The position numbers and the translations under genes are program-made. From Gemmatimonadota bacterium (GTDB taxonomy: Bacteria > Gemmatimonadota > Gemmatimonadetes > Gemmatimonadales > GWC2-71-9), in contig QHUQ01000052.1 of NCBI GenBank assembly GCA_003221985.1, positions 1 to 63,098 of the forward strand: a stretch of DNA of 63,098 bases. The letters are read 5' to 3'. Below, in pieces: positions 34,718 through 44,604 of this stretch (its first letter is position 1; each line of letters opens with the position of its first letter). Below the pieces are notes generated by a model. It saw only the letters and a list, made by a program, of their open reading frames with translations, searched no databases and was not told where the DNA came from.

Positions 34718-36412
34718 CTAGTCGGCGGCGGGACGGATTTGATGGTCGGTGGTGGCTTGATCGCGCCGCAGGACCGAGAACCGGGCGATCCCGCTCCGCA
34801 GCCGCTCCGCGAGCTGCGCCAGCTGCTGTGATGTGGTCGTCAATTCGCCCATCGACGTGATCTGCGCTTCTGTAGCCGCTGCCGTACTGTTGGCACTATC
34901 CGAGCTAGCTGTCGAGATGCTGGCGACTTGCTGTAACGATTGTGCCAGCTCGGCCAGGCGCTGTGCCTGGCTGCGCGAGACCTCGGCGGTCGCGTTGACC
35001 AGATCGCCCATCAACTGCACGCCCTGATGCAGCTCCTGTAGCGCGCCGTCCGCCTCGGCCGCGACCGCACCGATGTCGCGCACCTTGGTCTCGCCCGATT
35101 GCATCGCGCGGGCAGCGGCCTCGATCCCCGTGCGCAGATCGCTCACGAGCTCGGCGACTTCGCGAGCCGACTTCCCTGCTTCGGCAGCGAGTGTGCGCAC
35201 TTCATCGGCGACGACCGCGAAGCCCTCCCCGTGCTCCTCGGCGCGCGCGGCTTCGATGGCCGCGTTGAGCGCGAGCAGATGCGTCTGCCGGGCGATCCGC
35301 GCGATGGTCTGCGCGAACACTCCGATGCGCTCCGACATCCCCGACAGACCAGCGACTGTCGACGCCGTTGCGCGTACTTCCTCTCCCACCGCGCGGAGCG
35401 TGCCGCTGGCGCGGGCCACCCGCTCCCGTCCTCGCTCCGCCGTGCTGACGAGGCGTGAGGCATCGACCTGCATCAGCTCCGCCCGCACGCGCAGCGACTC
35501 CGCCTGGTCGGCGGCCTTGGCGCTCTCGCCGCGCGCGCCGTCCGCGAGCCCACGCTGGCGGCCGAGGTCACCCGCCAGCCGCTGCGACGTCTGCGTCAAC
35601 GACTCAGTCGTCGCGTGCAGCTGCTCGGCGGCGGCCGCGAGCTCTTCCGCGAACGCCGCAACCTCGTCGGCTTCGCGCTGGACCGACGAGATCGTCGTGC
35701 CGATTTCCTCGAGCATGCGGTTGAAGCTCTTCTCGAGAAAGCCGAGCTCGTCGGCTTCGGCGGCGGCGGCGCGCACGGCGAGGTAACCCTGCTCCGCTTC
35801 CCCCATGACACTGCGCGCGCGCCGGATGCGCTGAATCAGCGTCGCCGGAATCCGCTTCAGCGCCATCGCGACGCTGATGAACACCCCGGTTTCGAGGTAT
35901 GCGATGGCGTCGAGCCCCGACCCACCGGGATACAGACGGCCGTGCGCCCAGCTCGCGAGCAGATAGGCAATCGATGCGACCAGCACCAGGAAGTCGCCGA
36001 CCGCTTGCCCCTGATCGAAGGCATAGGGCAGGACGGCGATGAACAGCGCCGCGACCACGCCGCCGTGTCCGAACCAGATGACGAGCACATTGACGAGCGC
36101 CACGTCGAGCAGCGCGAGCATATAGATGAACCACCAGCGGTACCAGCCGCGCTCGTTGATCATCCCGACGATGGCGTTGATGACCGCGCCGGCGCCCGCG
36201 ATGAGGACGATCGTGCCGAGGCGTGTCTGGATCATCGCCGACAGATTCCCCAGCGTGCCGAGCAGGAACAGCGCCGCGGCGATCGCCCAGCGGCGGCGGT
36301 GGCTGCGCTCGAACGTCTCGAGATCCTTGAAGCGCTGCTCGAGGGCAGTGGCTTCGTCGTGCCAGCCGCGGACCCGGGCGGCGAACGAGGGGCGGCGTGC
36401 GGGGTCGGTCAT
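34718..36412 (-). CDS. Methyl-accepting chemotaxis protein with multi-pass N-terminus
   Basis: 564 residues. The N-terminal 200 residues have about six membrane segments without a periplasmic ligand domain. A linker that resembles HAMP loosely follows ([23 protein letters not shown]), then a long signalling coiled coil whose hairpin tip reads [28 protein letters not shown]. Signals should pass to CheA through CheW, but no che genes are in the window. It lies convergently to the AraC-type gene. Confidence 0.87.
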   Translation of the reverse strand: MTDPARRPSFAARVRGWHDEATALEQRFKDLETFERSHRRRWAIAAALFLLGTLGNLSAMIQTRLGTIVLIAGAGAVINAIVGMINERGWYRWWFIYMLALLDVALVNVLVIWFGHGGVVAALFIAVLPYAFDQGQAVGDFLVLVASIAYLLASWAHGRLYPGGSGLDAIAYLETGVFISVAMALKRIPATLIQRIRRARSVMGEAEQGYLAVRAAAAEADELGFLEKSFNRMLEEIGTTISSVQREADEVAAFAEELAAAAEQLHATTESLTQTSQRLAGDLGRQRGLADGARGESAKAADQAESLRVRAELMQVDASRLVSTAERGRERVARASGTLRAVGEEVRATASTVAGLSGMSERIGVFAQTIARIARQTHLLALNAAIEAARAEEHGEGFAVVADEVRTLAAEAGKSAREVAELVSDLRTGIEAAARAMQSGETKVRDIGAVAAEADGALQELHQGVQLMGDLVNATAEVSRSQAQRLAELAQSLQQVASISTASSDSANSTAAATEAQITSMGELTTTSQQLAQLAERLRSGIARFSVLRRDQATTDHQIRPAAD

Positions 36413-37002
36413 TTCCCCAATCCTAACCCCAGATCGGACGCCGTCAGGAACGCCTCGACGAGGTAGCCCTCGCGCTCGATCGCCTCGCGGCCGCCTTCCT
36501 CGCGATCCATCACCGCCATGACGCCGAGCACGTGACCGCCTTCACTTTCGACGGCGCTGATGGCATCGCGGGCGGAGCGCCCGCTCGTGAGCACATCCTC
36601 GACGATGACGACGGGGAAGCCGGGCGAGAAGCAGCCTTCGATGCGTTTCCCGGTGCCGTGGTTCTTGGGTTGCTTGCGGACCGTGAATGCGTCGAGCAGC
36701 TGGCCGCGGCGCCGGGCCGTGAGCGCCAGCGCGTAGGCGATCGGGTCGGCACCGAGGGTGAGGCCCCCGACCGCCCGCGGGCTCCAGCCGCGCACCGCCA
36801 GGCGATCGAGGCCCAGGCCACCGACCACGGCCAGGCCATCGCCGGACATCGTGGTGAGGCGGGCGTCAATATAGAAGGAAGAACGGCGGCCGGACGCGAG
36901 GACGAAATCGCCGCGTTGTACGGAGCGCGCGAGGAGTAGATCCTTGAGCGTGGTCTTGAGGTAGTAGTAGTCGCTACTACTATTCACTGGTTCGCTTGCC
37001 AA
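36409..37002 (-). CDS. pyrE: Orotate phosphoribosyltransferase
   Basis: Adds the phosphoribosyl group to orotate to make OMP in pyrimidine synthesis. 197 residues from ATG at 37002, overlapping the end of the upstream kinase gene by 23 bases. The PRPP-binding loop [14 protein letters not shown] and the [17 protein letters not shown] segment identify it. The codons for residues 7-14 form a perfect triplet-repeat hairpin, see the separate entry. Confidence 0.9.
   Translation of the reverse strand: MASEPVNSSSDYYYLKTTLKDLLLARSVQRGDFVLASGRRSSFYIDARLTTMSGDGLAVVGGLGLDRLAVRGWSPRAVGGLTLGADPIAYALALTARRRGQLLDAFTVRKQPKNHGTGKRIEGCFSPGFPVVIVEDVLTSGRSARDAISAVESEGGHVLGVMAVMDREEGGREAIEREGYLVEAFLTASDLGLGLGK
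36962..36982. repeat. Triplet-repeat inverted repeat in the start of pyrE
   Basis: TAGTAGTAG and CTACTACTA flank a 3-base centre and give a 9-bp hairpin within codons 7-14 of pyrE. The stop codon of the upstream kinase gene (36980-36982) lies in one arm. It could affect pyrE translation, or it may be chance low complexity. Confidence 0.6.
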
Positions 37003-37894
37003 CGATGTTCTTGAGAGCGTCGAACAGACCCCGCGGCTTCGACTCCTTCGCCTCGGCGAGGGCCGCTTCCAGCTCCTCGGCGAACGCGGACACGGTCGGC
37101 TGGCGGTCGCCAGGTTGGCGCGCCAAGCCCTTCATCACCGCGGCCTCGAGAGCGGGCGGGAACTTGAGATCCTTGCCGGCTTCGGAGAGCGGCGTCGGCT
37201 TGCCGCTCAACAGCTGCTGAAACAGCTCCCGCGGGCTGCGGCCCTCGTGAGGGTGCCGGCCCGTCAGCATGTAGTAGGTGATCTTCGCGAGGCTGTAGAT
37301 GTCGGCCCGGCCATCGACGAGCTCGCCCGACAGCGCTTCCGGGGCGACGTACTGCAGCGTGCCGACGAAGAAGCCGGTGCGCGTCAGCCGCTCTTCGGCC
37401 GGCTGCTCGGCATCGCGCGCGATTCCGAAATCGAGCAGCTTGACCGTGCCCATCGCCGCATCGTACATGATGTTTTCGGGCTTGAGATCGCGGTGGATGA
37501 TGCCGGCGCTGTGCGCCGCGGCGAGCGCGTCCGCGAGTTGGCGCACGAGCGGCACCGCAGCGGCGGGAGCGAGGGGACCCTCGCGGTGTAGGAAGTCGGC
37601 CAGGGGCTCGCCCTTCGCCCATTCGAGCGCGAGATAGTAGAGCCCGTCTGACTCACCGAAATCGTACGTCCGGACCACGCCCGGATGCACGACGCGGGAC
37701 CCATATCCGGCCTCGCGCAGGAACCGTTTGACCACGATGGGGTCGCCCCTGAGGCGCTCCCGCAATACCTTGAACGCACAGGCGCCGCGCCCGGGATGGT
37801 CGGCGCGGTATACCTCCGCCGTCCCCCCTTCGCCTACGCGTTCGAGGAGGCGGTAGCCGGCGATTGACCGGCCGGCCAGGTTTTCGTTCGCCAT
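36980..37894 (-). CDS. Soluble serine/threonine protein kinase
   Basis: 304 residues from ATG at 37894, chosen as the start nearest the kinase domain. Motifs: VGEGGTAEVYRA, CAFKVLRE, IIHRDLKPENIM, LLDFGIAR, GTLQYVAPEALSG. No membrane helix; a short helical tail ([11 protein letters not shown]). Divergently arranged with the GWxTD lipoprotein gene, 46 bases apart, and overlapping pyrE downstream. Confidence 0.88.
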   Translation of the reverse strand: MANENLAGRSIAGYRLLERVGEGGTAEVYRADHPGRGACAFKVLRERLRGDPIVVKRFLREAGYGSRVVHPGVVRTYDFGESDGLYYLALEWAKGEPLADFLHREGPLAPAAAVPLVRQLADALAAAHSAGIIHRDLKPENIMYDAAMGTVKLLDFGIARDAEQPAEERLTRTGFFVGTLQYVAPEALSGELVDGRADIYSLAKITYYMLTGRHPHEGRSPRELFQQLLSGKPTPLSEAGKDLKFPPALEAAVMKGLARQPGDRQPTVSAFAEELEAALAEAKESKPRGLFDALKNIVGKRTSE

Positions 37895-37940
37895 TGGGGT
37901 TGGCGCGAAACTAACGTCCCGATTTGAGGCTCGGCAAGTG

Positions 37941-39174
37941 ATGCGACGCATGGTGCTGCCGCTGGCCCTCATTTTCACCAGCGGCGGCTGCGGATCATGG
38001 CAGCGGGTAGGGAGTCCCGACGCGGCACCGCGCCCGGGGACCACCATGCCGCGGCTGTTCGACGCGACGTCGGTGTACCGCTCGATGGGCGCGTTCGTCG
38101 GCGGCGGCGCGCTGCCGTTCGTCGCGTCGATTCGCTACCTCGCCGGGCCGACGCCGGATTCCACACTCGCCCTCTTCTCGGTCTCGCTCACCAATCACAC
38201 ACTCACGTTCCAGCGCCGCGCCGGCGAGTTCGTGGCCGAGTACCACGTCGAGGCGTCGTTCCGCACCGACAGCACCGGCGTCGTGCCCGTGCGGCAGGTC
38301 GGCAGCGACGAGCAGGTGCGCGTGCGCAATTTCCAGGAGACGCTGCGCAGCGACGAGAGCATCATCTTCCAGCAGTTCGTCATGGTGCCGCCGGGCGTCT
38401 ATCACGTGCTGGTCATGGTGCGGGACCGCAACGGGCCGGCGTTCTCGCGCGCGGAGCGGGCGGACACCGCACCGCGCTTCACCGCGCCGGCCATGACGCG
38501 GCCGATCGCCGTCTACACGGCCGAAGGCCGGTCGCAGCGCAGCGAAGTTCCCAGACTGCTGGCCAGCCCGCGCGCCACGTTGCCGTACGGCATCGATTCC
38601 CTGCGGTTTTACATCGAGCGTTACGGGACGGGACCGTCTCGGATCGTCGCGCGCGTCGTCGATGGCGCCGATCACGAGCTGTGGCGCGACTCCGTGACCC
38701 TCAACGGCGGGCGCGATCTCGCGAGAGCCACGGTGCTCGTGGTCCCGGGCAAGCTGCCCGTCGGACAGGCCGAGCTCCAGGCGATCCCGGCCACCGGCGG
38801 TGACACGACGCGCTCGCGCTTCCTCGTGAGCTTCTCCAATCAGTGGGTGATTACGAATTTCGAGGAGATGACGAGCTTGCTGCGCTACTTCGAGCGGCAG
38901 GAGTGGGTCGATTCGTTACGGCGCTCCACCCCCGACCATCGCCCCGACCGAGCGGGGCGAGGTCTTCATCTCCCTGGGCGAGCCGGACGAGATACTGGAC
39001 CTCTCGAACGGGATGGATCGCAGCGGGCAGCGCGTGCTGCGTTGGACCTACACGTCCGAGCGTCTCGTGCTGTATTTCCAGGATCAGACGGGCTTCGGCC
39101 GGTATCGTCTGACACCGTCGTCGCGCGCCGAGTTTCAGCGCGTGCTGGCGCGGGTGAGGCGATCCGAACGGTGA
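37941..39174 (+). pseudogene. GWxTD-domain lipoprotein, frame-broken near 38930
   Basis: From ATG at 37941, signal MRRMVLPLALIFTSGGC gives a lipoprotein-like start. Frame one continues to FEEMTSLLRYFERQEWVDSLRR near 38920. A different frame then carries APTERGEVFISLGEPDEI, WTYTSERLVLYFQDQTGFGRYRLTP and ends with TGA at 39172-39174. Both halves fit one GWxTD protein, but the approximately 40 residues that normally precede the TDRGEVFI motif (FWxxRDPxPxTPENE) are missing. The length (1234 bases) is not a multiple of three. By chance frame one stays open into the next gene, which creates a false 1159-residue fusion. Confidence 0.75.
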
Positions 39175-41417
39175 CGCGCGGCGCCGCGCTCTGGACCGCG
39201 GCGGCGTTGGTGGCGCGTGCCGCGGTGGCGCAGGAAGTCCCTGCCGCGCGTCCTGATCACACCGCCACCTATCGCGCCGATTCGCTCCGTCTCTCGGGAC
39301 GCCCCTGGCACGCCGCCGAGACGCTGCTCGCCGCGGCCCGGCGCGATCCGCATCCCAATGCGTTTCTAATCGTCGAAGGCGCCAAGGCGGAAGTTCACGC
39401 ACGCCGTTACGAGCACGCCCGCACCCTCCTGATCGGCCAGCCGTGGCTGCTCGACTACGCCGACGGCGAGGCCCTGGCGCTGCTCGGCCAGGCGGAGTTC
39501 GGCGTGGGCCGCTATGCCGAAGCCGCGACGCATTTCCAAATGGCACGCGCCCGCGCGCCCGCCGCGCGTGCCGGGCTGCTGGCAGTCCGTGCCGCTGTGG
39601 CGTTCGACGCGGCGGGACAGACCGACAGCGCCGCCGCCGCGTTCGCGGCGGCCCGCGAGGGCGGGAAGCTGGCGGCGATCGATCCCTGGCTGCGCGTGCG
39701 CCAGGCGCGGGTCACGCGCGACACGGCCGCCGTGCGCGTGCTCCTCACCGACGTGCCGGCCCCGGCGGCGCGCGATATCGCGATTGCACGCGCTCGCTCG
39801 CTGCTGCTCGCCGGCGACACGGCGCGGGCGCTCGACGCATTCGCGCTGGCAGGGAAGGGCGGGGGCCTTGAAGGGACGCGCCTGGCGCTCGCGATGGGCG
39901 ATTCGGCACGAGCCCGCACGACCCTCTACGGCCTGCTCGCGCGCGATCCCTTGAGCGATGAGGCCGCCGCGGCGGTGCCGCTCGCGTTCGTCCCGTTGGC
40001 CCCGCGCACGGCCGCCGAGCACGTCACGCTGGCGCGCGCGTTGAACCGGCGCACGAGCGTGCGCGACGCATGCATCCATGTGGAGCGGGCGCTGCGCGAA
40101 GACTCGAGCGCGACGACGCTCCTTTTCTACGCCGAGCTACTGGTCGCGAGCGGCCGGCTGCGCGAGGCGGTGCGCGCGTATGGCGCCGCGACGCGCGATT
40201 CGGCGGCCCGCCCGCTGGCGCTGTATCGCCGCGCGCGCGTGCTCGTCCGCCTGGGCGATTCCGCGGCCGTACCGGGACTCTCCAGTTTTGCGCAGAGCTA
40301 CCCGGCCGACAGCGCGGCGCCGGGCGCGCTCTACGTGCTGGCCGACATGCTGGACGGGCGCGATGACTGGGCGAACGCGGCGCGCTGGTACGGCGAGTTG
40401 ATCAGCCGCTATCCCGCCGACCCGCGCGCATCCCTGGCCCGCTTCCGGTTGGCCGCGCACGCCGAAAGCGCCGGCCAACCCGATAGCGCCGCGCTGTTGT
40501 ACCAATCCGAGATCGACGCCAACGGCCCGCAGCGTACCGCGGCGCGCTTCTGGCTCGGCAAGATGGCGGAGGCGCGCGGCGATACGACGCGCGCCCGCAC
40601 CATCTGGCTCGCGCTCGCGCACGAGGACTCGCTCGGCTACTACGGCATGCGGGCCCGGCGCGAGATCGGTCTTCCGGCGCTGGCGTTTGCGGCCCCGCCC
40701 GCACAGCCCGCGCCGCCCGCGCCGCCCGCGCCCGTCGTCATCGCTCTCGCCCGCATCGACACGCTCGGCCTCGCCGGGCTCGACAGCGAAGCGCAGGCCG
40801 AGGTGCGCGTCCTGCTCGCCCGCCCTCCGCAGGACCTGGACGGCTTGCTCGCGCTGAGCGAGGGGCTCAGCCTGCGTGGCTACGGCTCGGCGGCGGTGCG
40901 GCTCGGCTGGCTGGCGGCGCTGCTCGCGCCCGGCGATGTGCGCGTCTTGCGCGCGATTTTCCCCTGGCCGAACCGCGCGGCGGTCGAAGCGGAGGCGCAA
41001 GAGTTCGGCGTGGATGCGCTGTTGCTCGCGGCACTGGTGCGCCAGGAGAGTGTGTTCGATGTGGCGGCGCTGTCGCCCGCGGGCGCGCGCGGGCTGGCGC
41101 AACTCCTGCCCAGCACCGCGGCGCTCATGGCACGCGGCCTCGACGTGGCCTTCTTCCCGGATTGGATCACCGTACCCGATTTGAATCTGCATCTCGGTGC
41201 GGCGCACCTGGCGGAGTTGCTGAAACGCTTCGGCCGAGTCGACGCGGCGATCGCCGCGTACAACGCCGGGCCGGTGCCGGTGCGGCGCTGGCTGGAGCGC
41301 GCCGGCGCCGCGGATCCGGATCGGTTCATCGAGCTGATTCCCTATCCGGAAACGCGCGGCTACGTGCGCAGTTTGTTGCGCAATCGCGAGTTGTATCGCG
41401 CATTGTACGAGCCTTGA
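39171..41417 (+). CDS. slt: Soluble lytic transglycosylase with TPR region
   Basis: Cleaves peptidoglycan glycan strands in the periplasm. 748 residues from GTG at 39171, overlapping the preceding TGA (GTGA). A signal peptide (ALWTAAALVARAAVAQ) is followed by a long alpha-superhelix of TPR-like repeats (about 30-540), a Pro/Ala linker, and the SLT domain: LLLAALVRQESVFDVAALSPAGARGLAQLLP with the catalytic glutamate of QES, then AAYNAGP and ETRGYVRSLL. Size agrees with Slt70-type enzymes. Confidence 0.9.
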   Translation: MTRGAALWTAAALVARAAVAQEVPAARPDHTATYRADSLRLSGRPWHAAETLLAAARRDPHPNAFLIVEGAKAEVHARRYEHARTLLIGQPWLLDYADGEALALLGQAEFGVGRYAEAATHFQMARARAPAARAGLLAVRAAVAFDAAGQTDSAAAAFAAAREGGKLAAIDPWLRVRQARVTRDTAAVRVLLTDVPAPAARDIAIARARSLLLAGDTARALDAFALAGKGGGLEGTRLALAMGDSARARTTLYGLLARDPLSDEAAAAVPLAFVPLAPRTAAEHVTLARALNRRTSVRDACIHVERALREDSSATTLLFYAELLVASGRLREAVRAYGAATRDSAARPLALYRRARVLVRLGDSAAVPGLSSFAQSYPADSAAPGALYVLADMLDGRDDWANAARWYGELISRYPADPRASLARFRLAAHAESAGQPDSAALLYQSEIDANGPQRTAARFWLGKMAEARGDTTRARTIWLALAHEDSLGYYGMRARREIGLPALAFAAPPAQPAPPAPPAPVVIALARIDTLGLAGLDSEAQAEVRVLLARPPQDLDGLLALSEGLSLRGYGSAAVRLGWLAALLAPGDVRVLRAIFPWPNRAAVEAEAQEFGVDALLLAALVRQESVFDVAALSPAGARGLAQLLPSTAALMARGLDVAFFPDWITVPDLNLHLGAAHLAELLKRFGRVDAAIAAYNAGPVPVRRWLERAGAADPDRFIELIPYPETRGYVRSLLRNRELYRALYEP

Positions 41418-41446
41418 CAGCTTTCCGGGCCGCGGGTCTTTTCTAG
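41414..41446 (+). promoter_or_regulatory. Possible cspA promoter
   Basis: TTGACA at 41414-41419, overlapping the slt stop, is followed by a T-rich TCTTTTCTAG stretch 17 or more bases later. The -35 is exact, the -10 is weak. Confidence 0.35.
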
Positions 41447-41491
41447 CCGTCCACCGTTGGGCCCAGCAACAGACTCTGCAGGAGGCGGAAC

Positions 41492-41692
41492 GTGATCAAG
41501 GGAAAGGTGAAGTGGTTCAATGACGCCAAGGGGTACGGCTTCATTGAACAGGAAGGCGGCGAGGACGTGTTCGTGCATTTCTCGGCAATTCAGATGGACG
41601 GCTTCAAGACGCTTGCCGAGGGTCAGGTGGTGGAGTTCGAAGTGCAGCAGGGGGACAAGGGGCTCCACGCCACGAACGTCGTGCGCGTCTAA
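41492..41692 (+). CDS. cspA: Cold-shock protein
   Basis: RNA/DNA-binding chaperone of 66 residues from GTG at 41492, with an AGGAGG site eight bases upstream. RNP1 (KGYGFIEQE) and RNP2 (DVFVHFSAI) are intact. A strong terminator follows, so it is probably monocistronic. Confidence 0.95.
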   Translation: MIKGKVKWFNDAKGYGFIEQEGGEDVFVHFSAIQMDGFKTLAEGQVVEFEVQQGDKGLHATNVVRV

Positions 41693-41717
41693 CCGCGCCC
41701 TTCACCCGACCATTCCG

Positions 41718-41751
41718 CCCCGCCCGATTAACCCGGGCGGGGTTTAGTTTT
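41718..41751 (+). terminator. Rho-independent terminator after cspA
   Basis: Perfect 9-bp stem CCCCGCCCG / CGGGCGGGG (41718-41726 and 41734-41742), seven-base loop, followed by TTTAGTTTT. It ends seven bases before the polA ATG. Confidence 0.88.
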
Positions 41752-41757
41752 CCCGCC

Positions 41758-44565
41758 ATGCCGCCGCGCCCCGCGCCGCCCATTCCGGCCACGTCCGCCG
41801 GCAGGACGAACGTCTTCCTGGTGGACGGCTACGCGCTCATCTATCGCGCCTTCTTCGCGATGATCGCCCGGCCGCTCACGACCAAGAGCGGAGAGAATAC
41901 GTCGGCGGTCTGGGGCATCACCAATTTCCTGCTGCGCCTGTACGAGAACTATCACCCGGAATACGTCGGCTGGGTGCACGACCGCGGCGTCTCGTTCCGC
42001 CAGGAGCAGTATCCGGAGTACAAGGCGACGCGGGAAAAGCTCGGGGAGGAGCTGCAGCAGGACTTCGACCGCTCACTCGAGCGCGTCTGCCAGATCCTCG
42101 ATGCGTTTCATATCCCCGTCATCGCGATCAACGGCTACGAGGCCGACGACGTCGTGGCCACGCTGGCCGGCCGGGCGGCCCAGAACGGCCTGCAGGCGGT
42201 GATCGTCTCGGGGGACAAGGATTTCTATCAGCTGATCGGCGAGGGGATCGCGCTGCTGAATCCGGGCCGCGGCGGACAGGCCGCGGTCGAAGAACAATGG
42301 GTGGATCAGTCCAATGCCAGCGAGCGGCTCGGCGTGCCCCCGGAGCGGGTCGTGGATTACCTCGCGCTCGTCGGTGACACCTCGGACAACATTCCCGGCG
42401 TGAGAGGTGTGGGCGACAAGACGGCACTGCAGCTGCTCGAGACCTACGGCGATCTCGACACCATTCTCGCCCGCGCCGCCGACATCCCCGGGAAACGGCC
42501 GCGCGAAGCGTTGCTGCAACAGGCCGACAACGCGCGCTTGTCGCGCCAGCTCGTGACCCTGCGACGCGACGTGCCGGTGGAGCTCGACCTCGAGCAGCTC
42601 CGCGTCCGCACGCCCGATACCGGTGAGCTCGCGTCGCTGTTCACCGAGCTCGAGTTTCGGACCCTGATCCCGAAGCTCGCCGATCTCGAGTCCGTCGGTG
42701 CCCAGCCGTCGCCGGAGACGGGAGCCGCGCAGCCACCGGCTGCGCGGTCGCCCCGGGCGGCAGCGCCGGCCGATCCGCGCGTCGTCACCGATCCGGCGGA
42801 GCTGCCGGCCATGATCGAGGAGCTGCGCGCCGCGCCATTGGTTGCCGTGCAGACCGAGCCAGGCCTCGCCGGACTGTCGCTCGCCGCAGCACCGGGCCGT
42901 TCCTGGTATCTGCCGTTCGGCCACCGCCTCGCCGAAGGCGAGCTCGACACCACGCCGCCGCGCAACCTGCCGGCGCTCACGAGCGAGGCCTTGGCGCCAT
43001 TGCGTGCGCTGCTCGCCGATCGCGCCGTCCGCAAGGCAGGGCACGACATCAAGGCGTCGTGGGTCGCGCTCGCGCGCGCCACTGTTCCATTTGCGGGCGT
43101 CGCCTACGACTCGATGATCGCGAGCTTCGTCCTCGATCCGGGCCGGCGCTCTCACGCGCTCGACGACCTGGCGCGCGAGCATCTGTCCGTCGAGCTGCGC
43201 ACGACCGCGCAGCTGGTGGGCAAGGAGCGGACCTTCGCGGAGGTGCCGCCCGCGGAAGCAGCGGGCGTCTCCGCGGCGCAGGCGGAGATGGTGCTCCGGC
43301 TCGAAGCGACGTTCCGTTCCGACATCAAGGACCATCACCTCACCCGCCTGCTCGACGAAATAGAGATACCGCTCATCCCCGTACTCGTGGACATGGAAGC
43401 AGCCGGCATCCTCGTGGATCGGGTGCTGCTCGGGGAGATGTCGCGTGGGTTCAGCAAGGAGTTGACGGGGCTCGAGCTCGACATTTACCGCGCCGCCGGA
43501 GGCGAATTCAATATCAACTCGACGCCCCAGCTCCGGACCGTCCTGTTCGAGCGCCTCAAGCTGCCCGTGCAGAAGCGGACCAAGACCGGCGCGTCGACCG
43601 ATGTCGAGGTGTTGGAACAGCTCGCAGCGATGGGCCACGAGGTCCCCCGCCTGCTGATCGAGTATCGCGAGCTGACGAAGCTGAAATCGACGTATGTCGA
43701 CGCGCTGCCCGGATACATCCGCGCCGACACGGGGCGCGTCCATACGAGCTTCAACCAGACCGGGGCCGCGACCGGGCGGCTGTCGTCATCCGATCCCAAC
43801 CTCCAGAACATTCCCGTGCGCACCCGGCGCGGCGGAGAAATCCGGCGGGCCTTTGTGGCGCCGCCCGGACACCTGTTGCTGATCGCCGATTATTCGCAGG
43901 TCGAGCTGCGGTTGCTCGCGCATCTCTCCGAGGATCTCGCGTTCGTCGCCGCGTTTCAGCGCGGCGGGGACATCCATCGCCAGACCGCGGCCCTGATCTT
44001 CGGTGTGCCTGAAGCGAACGTCACGGGCGAGATGCGGAGCCGGGCGAAGACGATCAACTTCGCCACGATCTACGGCCAGGGCGCGCTGGCGCTGTCGCGC
44101 CAGCTCGGCATCACGCTCGAGGAGGCGAAATCGTTCATCAAGCAGTACTTCGAGCGCTTTGCCGGCGTGCGCGCCTGGCTGGACCGGACCATCGACGAGG
44201 CGCGCCAACGCGGCTTCGTGGAGACGTTGTTCGGGCGCCGGCGCTACATCCCGGAGCTGCGGGACCGCAATTTCAGCATTCGCTCATTCGGCGAGCGCAC
44301 CGCGACCAATTCGCCGCTGCAGGGTTCGGCGGCCGATCTCATCAAGATTGCGATGATCCGGATTCACGCCGCGCTCAAACAGGCGAATCTCAAGTCCAGG
44401 ATGCTGCTCCAAGTGCATGATGAGCTGGTACTTGAGATCCCTGAGGCGGAGCGGTCAGTTGCCGGGGCCCTTGTAAAACGCGAGATGGAAGGGGTGGCCA
44501 GCTTACGCGTGCCGCTGGTCGTAACTGTCGGTGCTGGAAAGAATTGGGTCGACGCGAAGGGTTAA
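41758..44565 (+). CDS. polA: DNA polymerase I
   Basis: Repair and Okazaki-fragment polymerase of 935 residues. The 5'-3' exonuclease domain (about 15-300) has FLVDGYALIYRAFFA, GYEADDVVATLA and GDTSDNIPGV. The 3'-5' exonuclease domain (about 335-540) is degenerate: the DTET motif reads VQTEPG at residues 363-368 and the Tyr-x3-Asp motif is not evident, so proofreading is probably lost. The polymerase domain has motif A IADYSQVELR (near 710), motif B RAKTINFATIYGQG and motif C LLQVHDELV. ATG at 41758. Confidence 0.95.
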   Translation: MPPRPAPPIPATSAGRTNVFLVDGYALIYRAFFAMIARPLTTKSGENTSAVWGITNFLLRLYENYHPEYVGWVHDRGVSFRQEQYPEYKATREKLGEELQQDFDRSLERVCQILDAFHIPVIAINGYEADDVVATLAGRAAQNGLQAVIVSGDKDFYQLIGEGIALLNPGRGGQAAVEEQWVDQSNASERLGVPPERVVDYLALVGDTSDNIPGVRGVGDKTALQLLETYGDLDTILARAADIPGKRPREALLQQADNARLSRQLVTLRRDVPVELDLEQLRVRTPDTGELASLFTELEFRTLIPKLADLESVGAQPSPETGAAQPPAARSPRAAAPADPRVVTDPAELPAMIEELRAAPLVAVQTEPGLAGLSLAAAPGRSWYLPFGHRLAEGELDTTPPRNLPALTSEALAPLRALLADRAVRKAGHDIKASWVALARATVPFAGVAYDSMIASFVLDPGRRSHALDDLAREHLSVELRTTAQLVGKERTFAEVPPAEAAGVSAAQAEMVLRLEATFRSDIKDHHLTRLLDEIEIPLIPVLVDMEAAGILVDRVLLGEMSRGFSKELTGLELDIYRAAGGEFNINSTPQLRTVLFERLKLPVQKRTKTGASTDVEVLEQLAAMGHEVPRLLIEYRELTKLKSTYVDALPGYIRADTGRVHTSFNQTGAATGRLSSSDPNLQNIPVRTRRGGEIRRAFVAPPGHLLLIADYSQVELRLLAHLSEDLAFVAAFQRGGDIHRQTAALIFGVPEANVTGEMRSRAKTINFATIYGQGALALSRQLGITLEEAKSFIKQYFERFAGVRAWLDRTIDEARQRGFVETLFGRRRYIPELRDRNFSIRSFGERTATNSPLQGSAADLIKIAMIRIHAALKQANLKSRMLLQVHDELVLEIPEAERSVAGALVKREMEGVASLRVPLVVTVGAGKNWVDAKG

Positions 44566-44604
44566 GCACGCCTCTTGCAGGAACAGGGGGAAGTGCCCAC
44601 AATA

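Noticed and set aside
13460..36982. CTA repeats at pyrE (36962-36982) as a second DnaA-trio
   Set aside because: No DnaA boxes or AT-rich unwinding stretch nearby; it is coding sequence within a hairpin.
37941..41417. A single open frame of 1159 codons joining GWxTD and transglycosylase sequence
   Set aside because: The middle part (about 38930-39170) is out of frame with the GWxTD sequence; the real second half lies in another frame and the transglycosylase has its own GTG at 39171.
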